From Streptomyces qaidamensis (GTDB lineage: Bacteria > Actinomycetota > Actinomycetes > Streptomycetales > Streptomycetaceae): DNA of 64,000 bases. Both the position numbers and the translations under genes were made by a program. The number at the start of each line of letters is the position of its first letter. Position 1 is the first letter of the stretch. The notes under the pieces were generated by a model. It ran no database searches. It saw nothing but the letters and a program-made list of their open reading frames with translations, and was not told where the DNA came from. Positions 57,519-64,000 of the stretch are shown in pieces. Location: assembly GCF_001611795.1 (NCBI RefSeq), contig NZ_CP015098.1, forward strand, positions 1,798,001 to 1,862,000, written 5' to 3'.

Positions 57519-60134
57519 CTACTGCGGAGTCATGCGCTGCACCATGTCCGGGTGCTGCTCGAGCCACTCGGCCACGGCCTCTTCCTCGTGGCCCTGGCCG
57601 CGGTCCTTGATCTCGCTCTCCAGGCTGCCGAGCTCGTCCTCGCTCATCCTGAAGTTCTTGATCCACTTCGTGAGCTGCGGGTACTGCTCGGGGAACTTCT
57701 CGTTGGAGATGGTGCGGATCGTGTTGCCCTCGCCGAAGGCCTTCTTGGGGTCCTTCAGCTTGGTCAGCTCGTAGTCGCTGTACGCCCAGTGCGGCGACCA
57801 GAGGGTGACGGCGATGGGCTCCTTCTTGGCGTAGGCGCGCTTCAGCTCGGCCAGCATCGCGGGTGTGGAGCCGTCGACGACCTCGTACTCCTTGTCGAGG
57901 CCGTAGGCGGGCAGGACCTTGTTCTTCGCGAGGTCCATCTCGCCGGTGCCCGGCTCGATGCCGATGATCTTCCCCTTGAAGGTGGAGGACTTGCCCTTGA
58001 GGTCCTCCAGGGAGTCGACGCCCTTGACGTAGGACGGCACGGCGATCTCCAGGGAGGTCGGTTCGTACCAGGTGCCGAGGTCCTTGAGGCGGTCCTTGTT
58101 CTTGTCCCAGTAGTTCTTCTGGGCGTAGGGCAGCCAGGCGTCGAAGTTGAGGTCGAGGTCGCCCGAGGCCAGACCCGTGTAGACCGGGCCGACGTCCATC
58201 TGCTTGAGGTTCAGCCGGTAGCCGCGCCGCTCCAGGACGTTCTTCCACAAGTAGGTGACCGCGATGTCCTCGTCCCAGGGGAACCAGGCCACGTCCAGGG
58301 GCCGCTTCGCCTCGGCGGGCGTGCTGCCCCCGGCGTTCTTCACCGGGGCCATCGTGTCGGCGAAGCCGGGGTTCTGCTTGAGCCAGGCGCGCACGGCGTC
58401 CTGCTGGTTGCCCTTGCCCGCCTTGTTGATCTCGGCTTCGAGGCTGGTGAGCTGCTTCTCACTCATCCGGAACTTCTTGAGCCACCCGGCGACCGTCGGG
58501 TCGTCGTTCGCGAAGCCCTTGCGGGCCAGGGTGTGCACGCCGTCGCCCTCGCCCCAGGCGCCCTTCGGGTCCTTGAGCTTCTTGAGGTCGTAGTCGTTGT
58601 ACGCCCAGTGCGGCGACCAGAGCGTGACGACGATCGGCTTCTTCTGGGCGTAGGCGCGCTTCAGCTCGGCCAGCATGGCGGGCGTGGAGCTGTCGACGAC
58701 CTCGTACTCCTTGTCGAGGCCGTACTCCCCCAGGACCTTGCTCTTCAGCAGGGCCATCTCGCCGGCGCCGGACTCGATGCCGGTGATCTTCCCGCCGAAC
58801 TCGGAGGCCTTGCCCTTGAGGTCCGCCAGGGAGTCGATGCCCTTCATGTAGGCGGGCACGGAGAGCTCCAGGGACGTCTTGTCGTACCAGGAGCCGAGGT
58901 CGTCGAGCTGCTTGCCGTACTTCTTCCAGTACTGGGCGTGAGTGGTGGGCAGCCAGGCGTCCGTCTGGAAGTCGACGTCGCCCTGGGCGAGGGAGGTGTA
59001 CAGCGGGCCGGCGTCGAACTGCTTGGCCTCGACCTCGTAGCCGCGCTGCTCCAGGACCTCCTTCCACAGGAAGGTGGAGGCGACGCCCTCGTCCCAGGGG
59101 ATGTAGCCGATGCTGATCTTCTTGCCCTGGCCGACGCTCTTGCCGTTCGCGGCCGCCTCGGTGCCGGCGCCACCACCGAGGACGCCCATGCCGCCCGCGG
59201 TGAGCGCGAGGGCGACGACGCCGATCACGGCGATCGCCGGGCGCGGCCGGTAGGACCAGATCTTCAGCCCCTGCGCGGCACGCAGTCTGGCGGCGGCGCG
59301 GCGGCCGAGCGGGGAGACCTGGGTGCCGAGGGCGCTGGTCATCCGGTCCAGGTAGATCGCGAGGATCACGATGGCCACACCGGCCTCGGAGCCGAGGCCC
59401 ACGTTGAGCTGGCCGATGGCCTCGTTGACGTCGCCGCCGAGGCCGCCGGTGCCGACCATGCCGGCGATCGCGGCCATGGACAGGCCCAGCATGATGACCT
59501 GGTTGACGCCGGCCATGACGGTGGGCAGGGCCAGCGGCAGCTGGACGCGCAGCAGCGTGTTGCGGGGCGTGGTGCCGAAGGCCTCGGCGGCCTCGACCAG
59601 TTCCTTGTCGACCTGCCGGATGCCCAGCTCGGTCATGCGCACGCCCGGGGCGAGCGCGAAGATCAGGGTGGCGACGATTCCGGCCGGGGCGCCGGTGCCG
59701 AAGAACAGGATCGCCGGGATGAGGTAGATCATCGCGGGCAGCGTCTGCATGAAGTCCAGCACGGGCCGGACCAGAGCGCTGACGCGGTCGGAGCGGGCCG
59801 CCCAGATGCCCACGGGCAGGGCGATCACCAGCGCGATGACGGTCGCCACGAGGACGAGCGCCAGGGTGATCATCGCGTTCTCCCACAGTTCGAGGGAGTC
59901 GATGAACGCGAATCCGGCGAAGGTGAGGACACCGGCGAGGGTGCCGCGCAGCCAGAAGGCGATCACGGCGAAGATGCCGGCGAGGAGCAGCGGTTCGGGG
60001 GCCTGGAGGACGGCGTTGATGCCGTCGTAGAGGCCGAGGAAGACGGTCTTGCAGAAATCGAAGAGCCACGCCATGTGGGTGGTGAGCCAGTCGACCGCGT
60101 CGTTGACCCAGCTGCCGAGCTCGATCCTAGGCAC
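57519..60134 (-). CDS. Glycine betaine/proline ABC permease fused to two binding domains
   Basis: 871 residues. N-terminal permease of the OpuAB/ProW type (about 45-275; EAA-loop region ELVEAAEAFGTTPRNTLLRV), a further membrane helix (about 303-320), then two OpuAC binding domains outside the membrane (about 340-600 and 613-870) that are paralogous to each other. Both keep the Trp-rich ligand features (GYIPWDEG / AWFPWDED, DAWLP, LWSPHWAY). It takes up compatible solutes under osmotic stress. GTG 60134 overlaps the ATPase stop by 8 nt. Confidence 0.95.
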   Translation of the reverse strand: MPRIELGSWVNDAVDWLTTHMAWLFDFCKTVFLGLYDGINAVLQAPEPLLLAGIFAVIAFWLRGTLAGVLTFAGFAFIDSLELWENAMITLALVLVATVIALVIALPVGIWAARSDRVSALVRPVLDFMQTLPAMIYLIPAILFFGTGAPAGIVATLIFALAPGVRMTELGIRQVDKELVEAAEAFGTTPRNTLLRVQLPLALPTVMAGVNQVIMLGLSMAAIAGMVGTGGLGGDVNEAIGQLNVGLGSEAGVAIVILAIYLDRMTSALGTQVSPLGRRAAARLRAAQGLKIWSYRPRPAIAVIGVVALALTAGGMGVLGGGAGTEAAANGKSVGQGKKISIGYIPWDEGVASTFLWKEVLEQRGYEVEAKQFDAGPLYTSLAQGDVDFQTDAWLPTTHAQYWKKYGKQLDDLGSWYDKTSLELSVPAYMKGIDSLADLKGKASEFGGKITGIESGAGEMALLKSKVLGEYGLDKEYEVVDSSTPAMLAELKRAYAQKKPIVVTLWSPHWAYNDYDLKKLKDPKGAWGEGDGVHTLARKGFANDDPTVAGWLKKFRMSEKQLTSLEAEINKAGKGNQQDAVRAWLKQNPGFADTMAPVKNAGGSTPAEAKRPLDVAWFPWDEDIAVTYLWKNVLERRGYRLNLKQMDVGPVYTGLASGDLDLNFDAWLPYAQKNYWDKNKDRLKDLGTWYEPTSLEIAVPSYVKGVDSLEDLKGKSSTFKGKIIGIEPGTGEMDLAKNKVLPAYGLDKEYEVVDGSTPAMLAELKRAYAKKEPIAVTLWSPHWAYSDYELTKLKDPKKAFGEGNTIRTISNEKFPEQYPQLTKWIKNFRMSEDELGSLESEIKDRGQGHEEEAVAEWLEQHPDMVQRMTPQ

Positions 60135-61218
60135 GGGCGGTCACCTGCTCTCCGCCCTTGTCCTGCGGGGAGTCGCAGGGCTGCGGGGTGGCGTCCCGCT
60201 CGTCGCCGAGGAAGCCGACCAGGCGCTGTCGGGGGACGACGCCGATCTGCTGGTTGTCCTTGTCCACGACCGGGACGGGGTGGGTGAGCCGGGCGCTGAT
60301 GGCGCACAGCTGAGTGAAGGGGGTGTCGGGCGTGGCGGTCTCGCAGTGGCAGCCGGGGTCGCCGGCGGTGACCGAGGTGTCCATGAGCTCACCCGCGGTC
60401 AGGACGCGGGATCGGTCGACGTCCTGGGTGAAGGAGGCGACGTAGTCGTTCTCCGGCCGCAGCAGGATGTCCTGCGCGGTGCCGATCTGGACGATGCGGC
60501 CGTCGCGCATGACGGCGATGCGGTCGCCCAGGCGCATGGCCTCGTTCAGGTCATGGGTGATGAAGACGATCGTCTTCTTCAGCTTCTGCTGGAGCTCCAG
60601 CAGCTGGTCCTGCATGTCACGGCGGATCAGCGGGTCCAGGGCGCTGAAGGACTCGTCCATGAGCAGCAGGTCGGCGTCGGTGGCGAGCGCGCGGGCGAGT
60701 CCGACGCGCTGCTGCATGCCGCCGGACAGCTCGTCGGGCCAGGACTTCTCCCAGCCGGCCAGGCCGCACAGGGCGAGCGCCTCGTCGGCGCGGCGTGCGC
60801 GCTCGGCGCGGGGCACGCCCTGCACTTCCAGACCGTAGGCGGCGTTCTCGCGCACGCTGCGGTGCGGGAAGAGCGCGAAGTGCTGGAACACCATGCTGAT
60901 CTTCTTGGAGCGGACCTCGCGCAGGTCACGGTCGCCGAGCGTGGTCAGGTCCTGCCCGTCGAAGCGCACGTGTCCGGCGGTGGGTTCGAGCAGGCCGTTC
61001 AGCATGCGCAGCAGGGTGGACTTGCCGGAGCCGGAGAGGCCCATGACGACGAAGATCTGGCCGGGCTCCACCGTGAAGGACGCGTCGATCACGGCGGCGG
61101 TCGCACCCTCGGCCCGCAGTTCGTCCCGGTCGGCTCCGCCGCGGAGCCGCTCGATGGCCCGGTCCGGTCTCCTGCCGAACACCTTGTACAGGCTCTCTGC
61201 CTCAAGCCTCGCTGACAC
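60127..61218 (-). CDS. Glycine betaine/proline ABC transporter ATPase
   Basis: 363 residues from GTG 61218 with AGAGGAAC upstream. OpuAA/ProV type: Walker A GLSGSGKSTLLRML, signature LSGGMQQRVGLARALA, Walker B LLMDESFSALDP, and a C-terminal CBS-like region (about 270-345), which in OpuA senses ionic strength. It forms the transporter with the downstream fused permease/binding protein. Divergent from the exonuclease. Confidence 0.95.
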   Translation of the reverse strand: MSARLEAESLYKVFGRRPDRAIERLRGGADRDELRAEGATAAVIDASFTVEPGQIFVVMGLSGSGKSTLLRMLNGLLEPTAGHVRFDGQDLTTLGDRDLREVRSKKISMVFQHFALFPHRSVRENAAYGLEVQGVPRAERARRADEALALCGLAGWEKSWPDELSGGMQQRVGLARALATDADLLLMDESFSALDPLIRRDMQDQLLELQQKLKKTIVFITHDLNEAMRLGDRIAVMRDGRIVQIGTAQDILLRPENDYVASFTQDVDRSRVLTAGELMDTSVTAGDPGCHCETATPDTPFTQLCAISARLTHPVPVVDKDNQQIGVVPRQRLVGFLGDERDATPQPCDSPQDKGGEQVTARA

Positions 61219-61397
61219 GTGTTCCTCTATTTCGTTGGCAACAGAACAGAGCGAGGACAGGGCGCAAACAGTTGAAATGCGCAACCACCCTCGCTCCGGG
61301 GCGGCGCCTCCCCGAGATCCCGAATCCCAAACCCACAAGTGGGGCGCGTCACATTCGAGGCGGGTGACTGTCGGTGGCGTACGGCATGATGCGTGGC

Positions 61398-62318
61398 GTG
61401 ACCGGACGACTGATGCTCCTCGACACCGCTTCCCTGTACTTCCGCGCCTACTTCGGCGTCCCGGACTCGGTCAGGGCCCCGGACGGCACGCCGGTGAACG
61501 CCGTGCGCGGACTGCTCGACTTCATCGACCGCCTGGTCCGGGACCACGGGCCCGACCAGCTCGTGGCGTGCATGGACGCCGACTGGCGGCCGCAGTGGCG
61601 GGTGGAGCTGATCCCGTCCTACAAGGCGCACCGCGTCGCGGAGGAGCACGCGGTGGGCCCGGACGAGGAGGAGGTACCCGACACCCTGTCGCCGCAGGTG
61701 CCGGTCATCGAGGCGGTGCTGGACGCGGTGGGCATCGCGCGCGTGGGCGTCGCCGGGTACGAGGCGGACGACGTGATCGGCACGTTCACCGCGCGGGCGA
61801 AGGGCCCGGTCGACATCGTCACGGGCGACCGCGACCTGTACCAGCTGGTGGACGACGCGCGCCGGGTGCGCGTGCTGTACCCGCTGAAGGGCGTGGGCAC
61901 CCTGCAGCACACCGATGAGGCGGTGCTGCGGGAGAAGTATGGGGTCGGCGGCAGCGGGTACGCGGATCTGGCCCTGCTGCGCGGCGACCCCAGCGACGGC
62001 CTGCCGGGCGTGCCGGGCGTGGGTGAGAAGACGGCCGCCAAGCTGCTGGCCGAGTTCGGTGACCTGGCCGGGATCCTCGCGGCGGTCGAGGACCGGCGGT
62101 CCAAGCTGACGCCGACGCAGCGCAGGCGGCTGGACGAGGCGCGCCCCTATCTCGCGGTCGCGCCGAAGGTGGTCCGGGTCGCGGACGACGTACCCCTGCC
62201 GGACGTCTCCACGGCACTGCCGCGGGCGCCGCGCGACCCGGCGGCACTGGAGGCGCTGGCGGCCCGTTGGGGGCTGGGCGGGTCACTGGAACGCCTGCTG
62301 GCGACTCTCGCGACCTGA
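61398..62318 (+). CDS. 5'-3' exonuclease (Pol I N-terminal domain-like)
   Basis: 306 residues. FEN-like fold: LLDTASLYFRAYFGVPDSVR, VACMDADWRPQWR, YEADDVIGTF and VTGDRDLYQLV (acidic metal ligands), and the helix-hairpin-helix GVPGVGEKTAAKLLAEFGDL. A stand-alone exonuclease in addition to PolA is usual in Streptomyces and helps flap or primer removal. GTG 61398 begins the conserved part; ATG 61386 and GTG 61374 in frame are alternatives. Confidence 0.92.
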   Translation: MTGRLMLLDTASLYFRAYFGVPDSVRAPDGTPVNAVRGLLDFIDRLVRDHGPDQLVACMDADWRPQWRVELIPSYKAHRVAEEHAVGPDEEEVPDTLSPQVPVIEAVLDAVGIARVGVAGYEADDVIGTFTARAKGPVDIVTGDRDLYQLVDDARRVRVLYPLKGVGTLQHTDEAVLREKYGVGGSGYADLALLRGDPSDGLPGVPGVGEKTAAKLLAEFGDLAGILAAVEDRRSKLTPTQRRRLDEARPYLAVAPKVVRVADDVPLPDVSTALPRAPRDPAALEALAARWGLGGSLERLLATLAT

Positions 62319-62378
62319 CCCTTTCGCAAGAGAACGACGTGAGATAGCCGCACGAGAGGTGTGATCGGGGGACGAGGT

Positions 62379-62401
62379 GCTAACTTAGGTAACCCTAACT
62401 A
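62379..62401 (+). promoter_or_regulatory. Iron box (DmdR/DtxR-type operator)
   Basis: TTAGGTAACCCTAA (62385-62398) is a perfect inverted repeat (TTAGG-TAAC-CCTAA) flanked by TAAC and CTA, 24 nt before the siderophore-interacting gene. It fits the iron-dependent repressor consensus of Streptomyces, so the gene should be induced by iron starvation. Confidence 0.8.
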
Positions 62402-62421
62402 TGTGAGACAGGGAGGTCCTC

Positions 62422-63264
62422 ATGGCTGAGCGACCGGGACGACAGCCGCGCCGAGCTCACTCCGCTCAGGTCGTCCGCACCGAACGGCTGACCCCGCACA
62501 TGCAGCGTGTGGTGCTCGGCGGCGAGGGCCTCGCCGACTTCACGGCCGACACGTGCACCGACCATTACGTGAAGCTGCTGTTCCCGCCCACGGGCGTCAC
62601 CTATCCGGAGCCCTTCGACCTCCAGCGCGTCCGGGACGAGCTGCCGCGCGCCCAGTGGCCGGTGACCCGGACCTACACGGTTCGCCAGTGGGACGCCGAG
62701 CACCGCGAGCTGACGCTGGACTTCGTCATCCACGGCGACGAGGGCCTGGCCGGTCCGTGGGCCGCGCGCGTCCAGCCGGGTGAGAACGTGCACTTCATGG
62801 GACCCGGTGGGGCCTACGCGCCCGATCCGGACGCCGACTGGCACCTGCTCGCCGGTGACGAGAGCGCACTGCCCGCGATCGCCCGCGCCCTGGAGGCGCT
62901 GCCGCGCGGGGCCAGAGCGTATGCCTTCGTGGAGATCTCCGGCCCCGAGGAGGAGCAGAAGATCGACTCGGACGTGGAGGTCGTCTGGCTGCACCGCGGC
63001 GCGCGCCCGCTCGGTGAGGTACTGGTCGAGACCGTACGGAACCTGGAGTTCCCCGAGGGCCGTGTGCACGCCTTCGTCCACGGCGAGGCGCACTTCGTCA
63101 AGCAGCTGCGCCATCTGCTCCGCGTCGAGCGTCACGTCCCGCGCGAGTCCCTCTCGATCTCCGGCTACTGGCGCCGCGGCCACAACGAGGACGGCTGGCA
63201 GGAGTCCAAGCGCGAGTGGAACGCCCGGATCGAGGCCGAGCAGGAGAGCGTGTCGGCGGCCTGA
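62422..63264 (+). CDS. Siderophore-interacting protein (ferric-siderophore reductase)
   Basis: 280 residues. FAD-binding SIP domain: RTERLTPHMQRVVLGGEGLA, then RTYTVRQWD (FAD motif) and GPWAARVQPGENVHFMGPGG; C-terminal SIP_NAD domain with LLAGDESALPAIARALE and SGYWRRGHNEDG. It reduces ferric siderophores to free iron in the cytosol. ATG 62422 follows GGGAGGTCC. The iron box upstream indicates DmdR-type repression. Confidence 0.95.
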   Translation: MAERPGRQPRRAHSAQVVRTERLTPHMQRVVLGGEGLADFTADTCTDHYVKLLFPPTGVTYPEPFDLQRVRDELPRAQWPVTRTYTVRQWDAEHRELTLDFVIHGDEGLAGPWAARVQPGENVHFMGPGGAYAPDPDADWHLLAGDESALPAIARALEALPRGARAYAFVEISGPEEEQKIDSDVEVVWLHRGARPLGEVLVETVRNLEFPEGRVHAFVHGEAHFVKQLRHLLRVERHVPRESLSISGYWRRGHNEDGWQESKREWNARIEAEQESVSAA

Positions 63265-63275
63265 GGCGCTTGTCC

Positions 63276-63872
63276 TCACGGGGCAAGAGGTGTGCGGGAG
63301 CCGACCCGCGCGTGCAGATGCATGTCGTGCCATCCGTCCGGTTGCAGGACCGCACTGCGCTTGGTGCCCTCCAGGGCGAAGCCGGCTCTGGTGGCGACGC
63401 GGCACGAGGACTCGTTGCGCACGGCGTGCAGGAGTTCCAGCCGGTGGAAACCGGCCTCGTCGAGGGCCCAGCGGGTGAGCGCGGTCGTGGCCCGGGCGGC
63501 GACACCCCAGCCGCGGGCCGCCGGGACGGTCCAGTACGCCACCTCCGCCGTCCCGTCGTGAAGCCGCAGCTCGCGCAGCGCCACCCGGCCCAGCAGCGCG
63601 TCGGAGCCCGCGTCGGCCACGGCCCAGTGCGCCTCCCGCTCGCCGTCCCACGCCTGGTGCCACTCACGGATCCAGTCACCGGCCTCGTCCACGGAGTCGG
63701 CGGCCCGGGCGTGCCACTGGTGCATCAGGGGGTCCTGGAAGACCTCGTACACCGCGGGCGCGTCCCCGGCCCGCCAGGGGCGCAGCAGGAGTCCGCCGTC
63801 GGCGGGGAGAACGGGTTGGGGTCGGCTTGCGAGCGTCCCGGCGGTCAGGACCGGGCTGGTGAGGAACGGCAT
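63276..63872 (-). CDS. GNAT-family acetyltransferase (RimJ-like)
   Basis: 198 residues from ATG 63872 (MPFLTSPVLTAGTLASRPQP). The GNAT fold is complete: LLLRPWRAGDAPAVYEVFQD, AEVAYWTVPAARGWGVAARA with the CoA loop ARGWGVA, and FHRLELLHAVRNESSCRVAT. The pattern is that of RimJ/RimL-type N-acetyltransferases acting on protein or small-molecule amines. Convergent with the siderophore-interacting gene. Substrate unknown. Confidence 0.9.
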   Translation of the reverse strand: MPFLTSPVLTAGTLASRPQPVLPADGGLLLRPWRAGDAPAVYEVFQDPLMHQWHARAADSVDEAGDWIREWHQAWDGEREAHWAVADAGSDALLGRVALRELRLHDGTAEVAYWTVPAARGWGVAARATTALTRWALDEAGFHRLELLHAVRNESSCRVATRAGFALEGTKRSAVLQPDGWHDMHLHARVGSRTPLAP

Positions 63873-63952
63873 TCCCGCATCCTGACAAGGTCCGGCCGGG
63901 CGCTCCCACCGGTTTTCCACCCGGGCACACCGGCCTCGTACGCTGGGCCGCG

Positions 63953-64000
63953 ATGAGACGCAAGAGCCACACCCCGCCCTCTCCCCTGCCGCAGCGCCAC
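63953..64000 (+). CDS. 5' end of a further gene, possibly a pseudouridine synthase
   Basis: ATG 63953 starts 16 codons (MRRKSHTPPSPLPQRH) before the window ends. From memory this matches the start of Streptomyces RluA-type pseudouridine synthases, but it is too short to be sure. TACGCT about 8 nt upstream could be a -10 of a leaderless transcript. Divergent from the GNAT gene. Confidence 0.35.
   Translation, partial: MRRKSHTPPSPLPQRH

Noticed and set aside
57276..60287. A 1003-codon plus-strand frame opposite the betaine transporter
   Set aside because: Shadow of a clearly identified transporter gene.

Overview
The window is high-GC DNA with GTG starts, 4-nt start/stop overlaps and hairpin terminators without U-tracts. 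Gene content and order (argH, argCJBDR, pheST, infC-rpmI-rplT, glnA4, a double-domain Opu system) point to a Streptomyces chromosome. From memory the order resembles the S. coelicolor SCO1570-SCO1625 region, with one extra block; this was not checked.

Layout. 1-7.35 kb: the 5' end of argH, a secreted two-domain protein, a PPOX-fold flavoprotein, an L,D-transpeptidase, and a three-gene redox operon (ferric-reductase-like membrane flavoprotein, triple FMN-binding protein, ApbE). 7.5-12.4 kb: argR-argD-argB-argJ-argC on the minus strand, chained by 4-nt overlaps. Matching ARG-box-like palindromes overlap the argC and argH promoters. 12.4-20.2 kb: an arsenic-resistance block (arsI-like lyase, arsO, arsR, ACR3 pump with a second arsR, two arsC genes, arsT). 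It is interspersed with decayed genes: two broken flavoproteins, a Cys-rich remnant and a twice-frameshifted arsC. It looks like an island placed next to argC.

20.2-32 kb: a secreted GH51 arabinofuranosidase, small accessory genes, a MocR regulator divergent from an EamA exporter with overlapping start codons, a GHL10 hydrolase, 3-hydroxybutyryl-CoA dehydrogenase, a Nudix hydrolase and a TPR regulator. 32-40 kb: translation genes pheT, pheS, an orphan sensor kinase, a SpoU-type methyltransferase, rplT, rpmI and infC. infC appears to start at ATC behind a leader attenuator, and pheT carries an in-frame copy of a palindromic repeat. 40-47 kb: DUF1844 and SseB proteins, a mycosin-like protease coupled to a membrane protein with a 16-copy repeat, a PLP-dependent enzyme and a DUF2510 protein.

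47-53.8 kb: a gamma-glutamylated amine (probably ethanolamine) utilisation locus: SDR, aldehyde dehydrogenase, GlnA4, a divergent FadR-type regulator, a permease and a gamma-glutamyl hydrolase. 53.8-64 kb: a LysR regulator divergent from a TDT transporter, a BtuF-like receptor with an XRE-cupin regulator, the glycine-betaine ABC system (ATPase plus a permease fused to two binding domains), a 5'-3' exonuclease, an iron-box-controlled siderophore-interacting protein, a GNAT enzyme and the first codons of another gene.

Most of the window is ordinary Streptomyces core. The least ordinary parts are the FMN electron-transfer operon, the decaying arsenic island, the stand-alone mycosin pair, the infC start and leader, and the repeat inside pheT.
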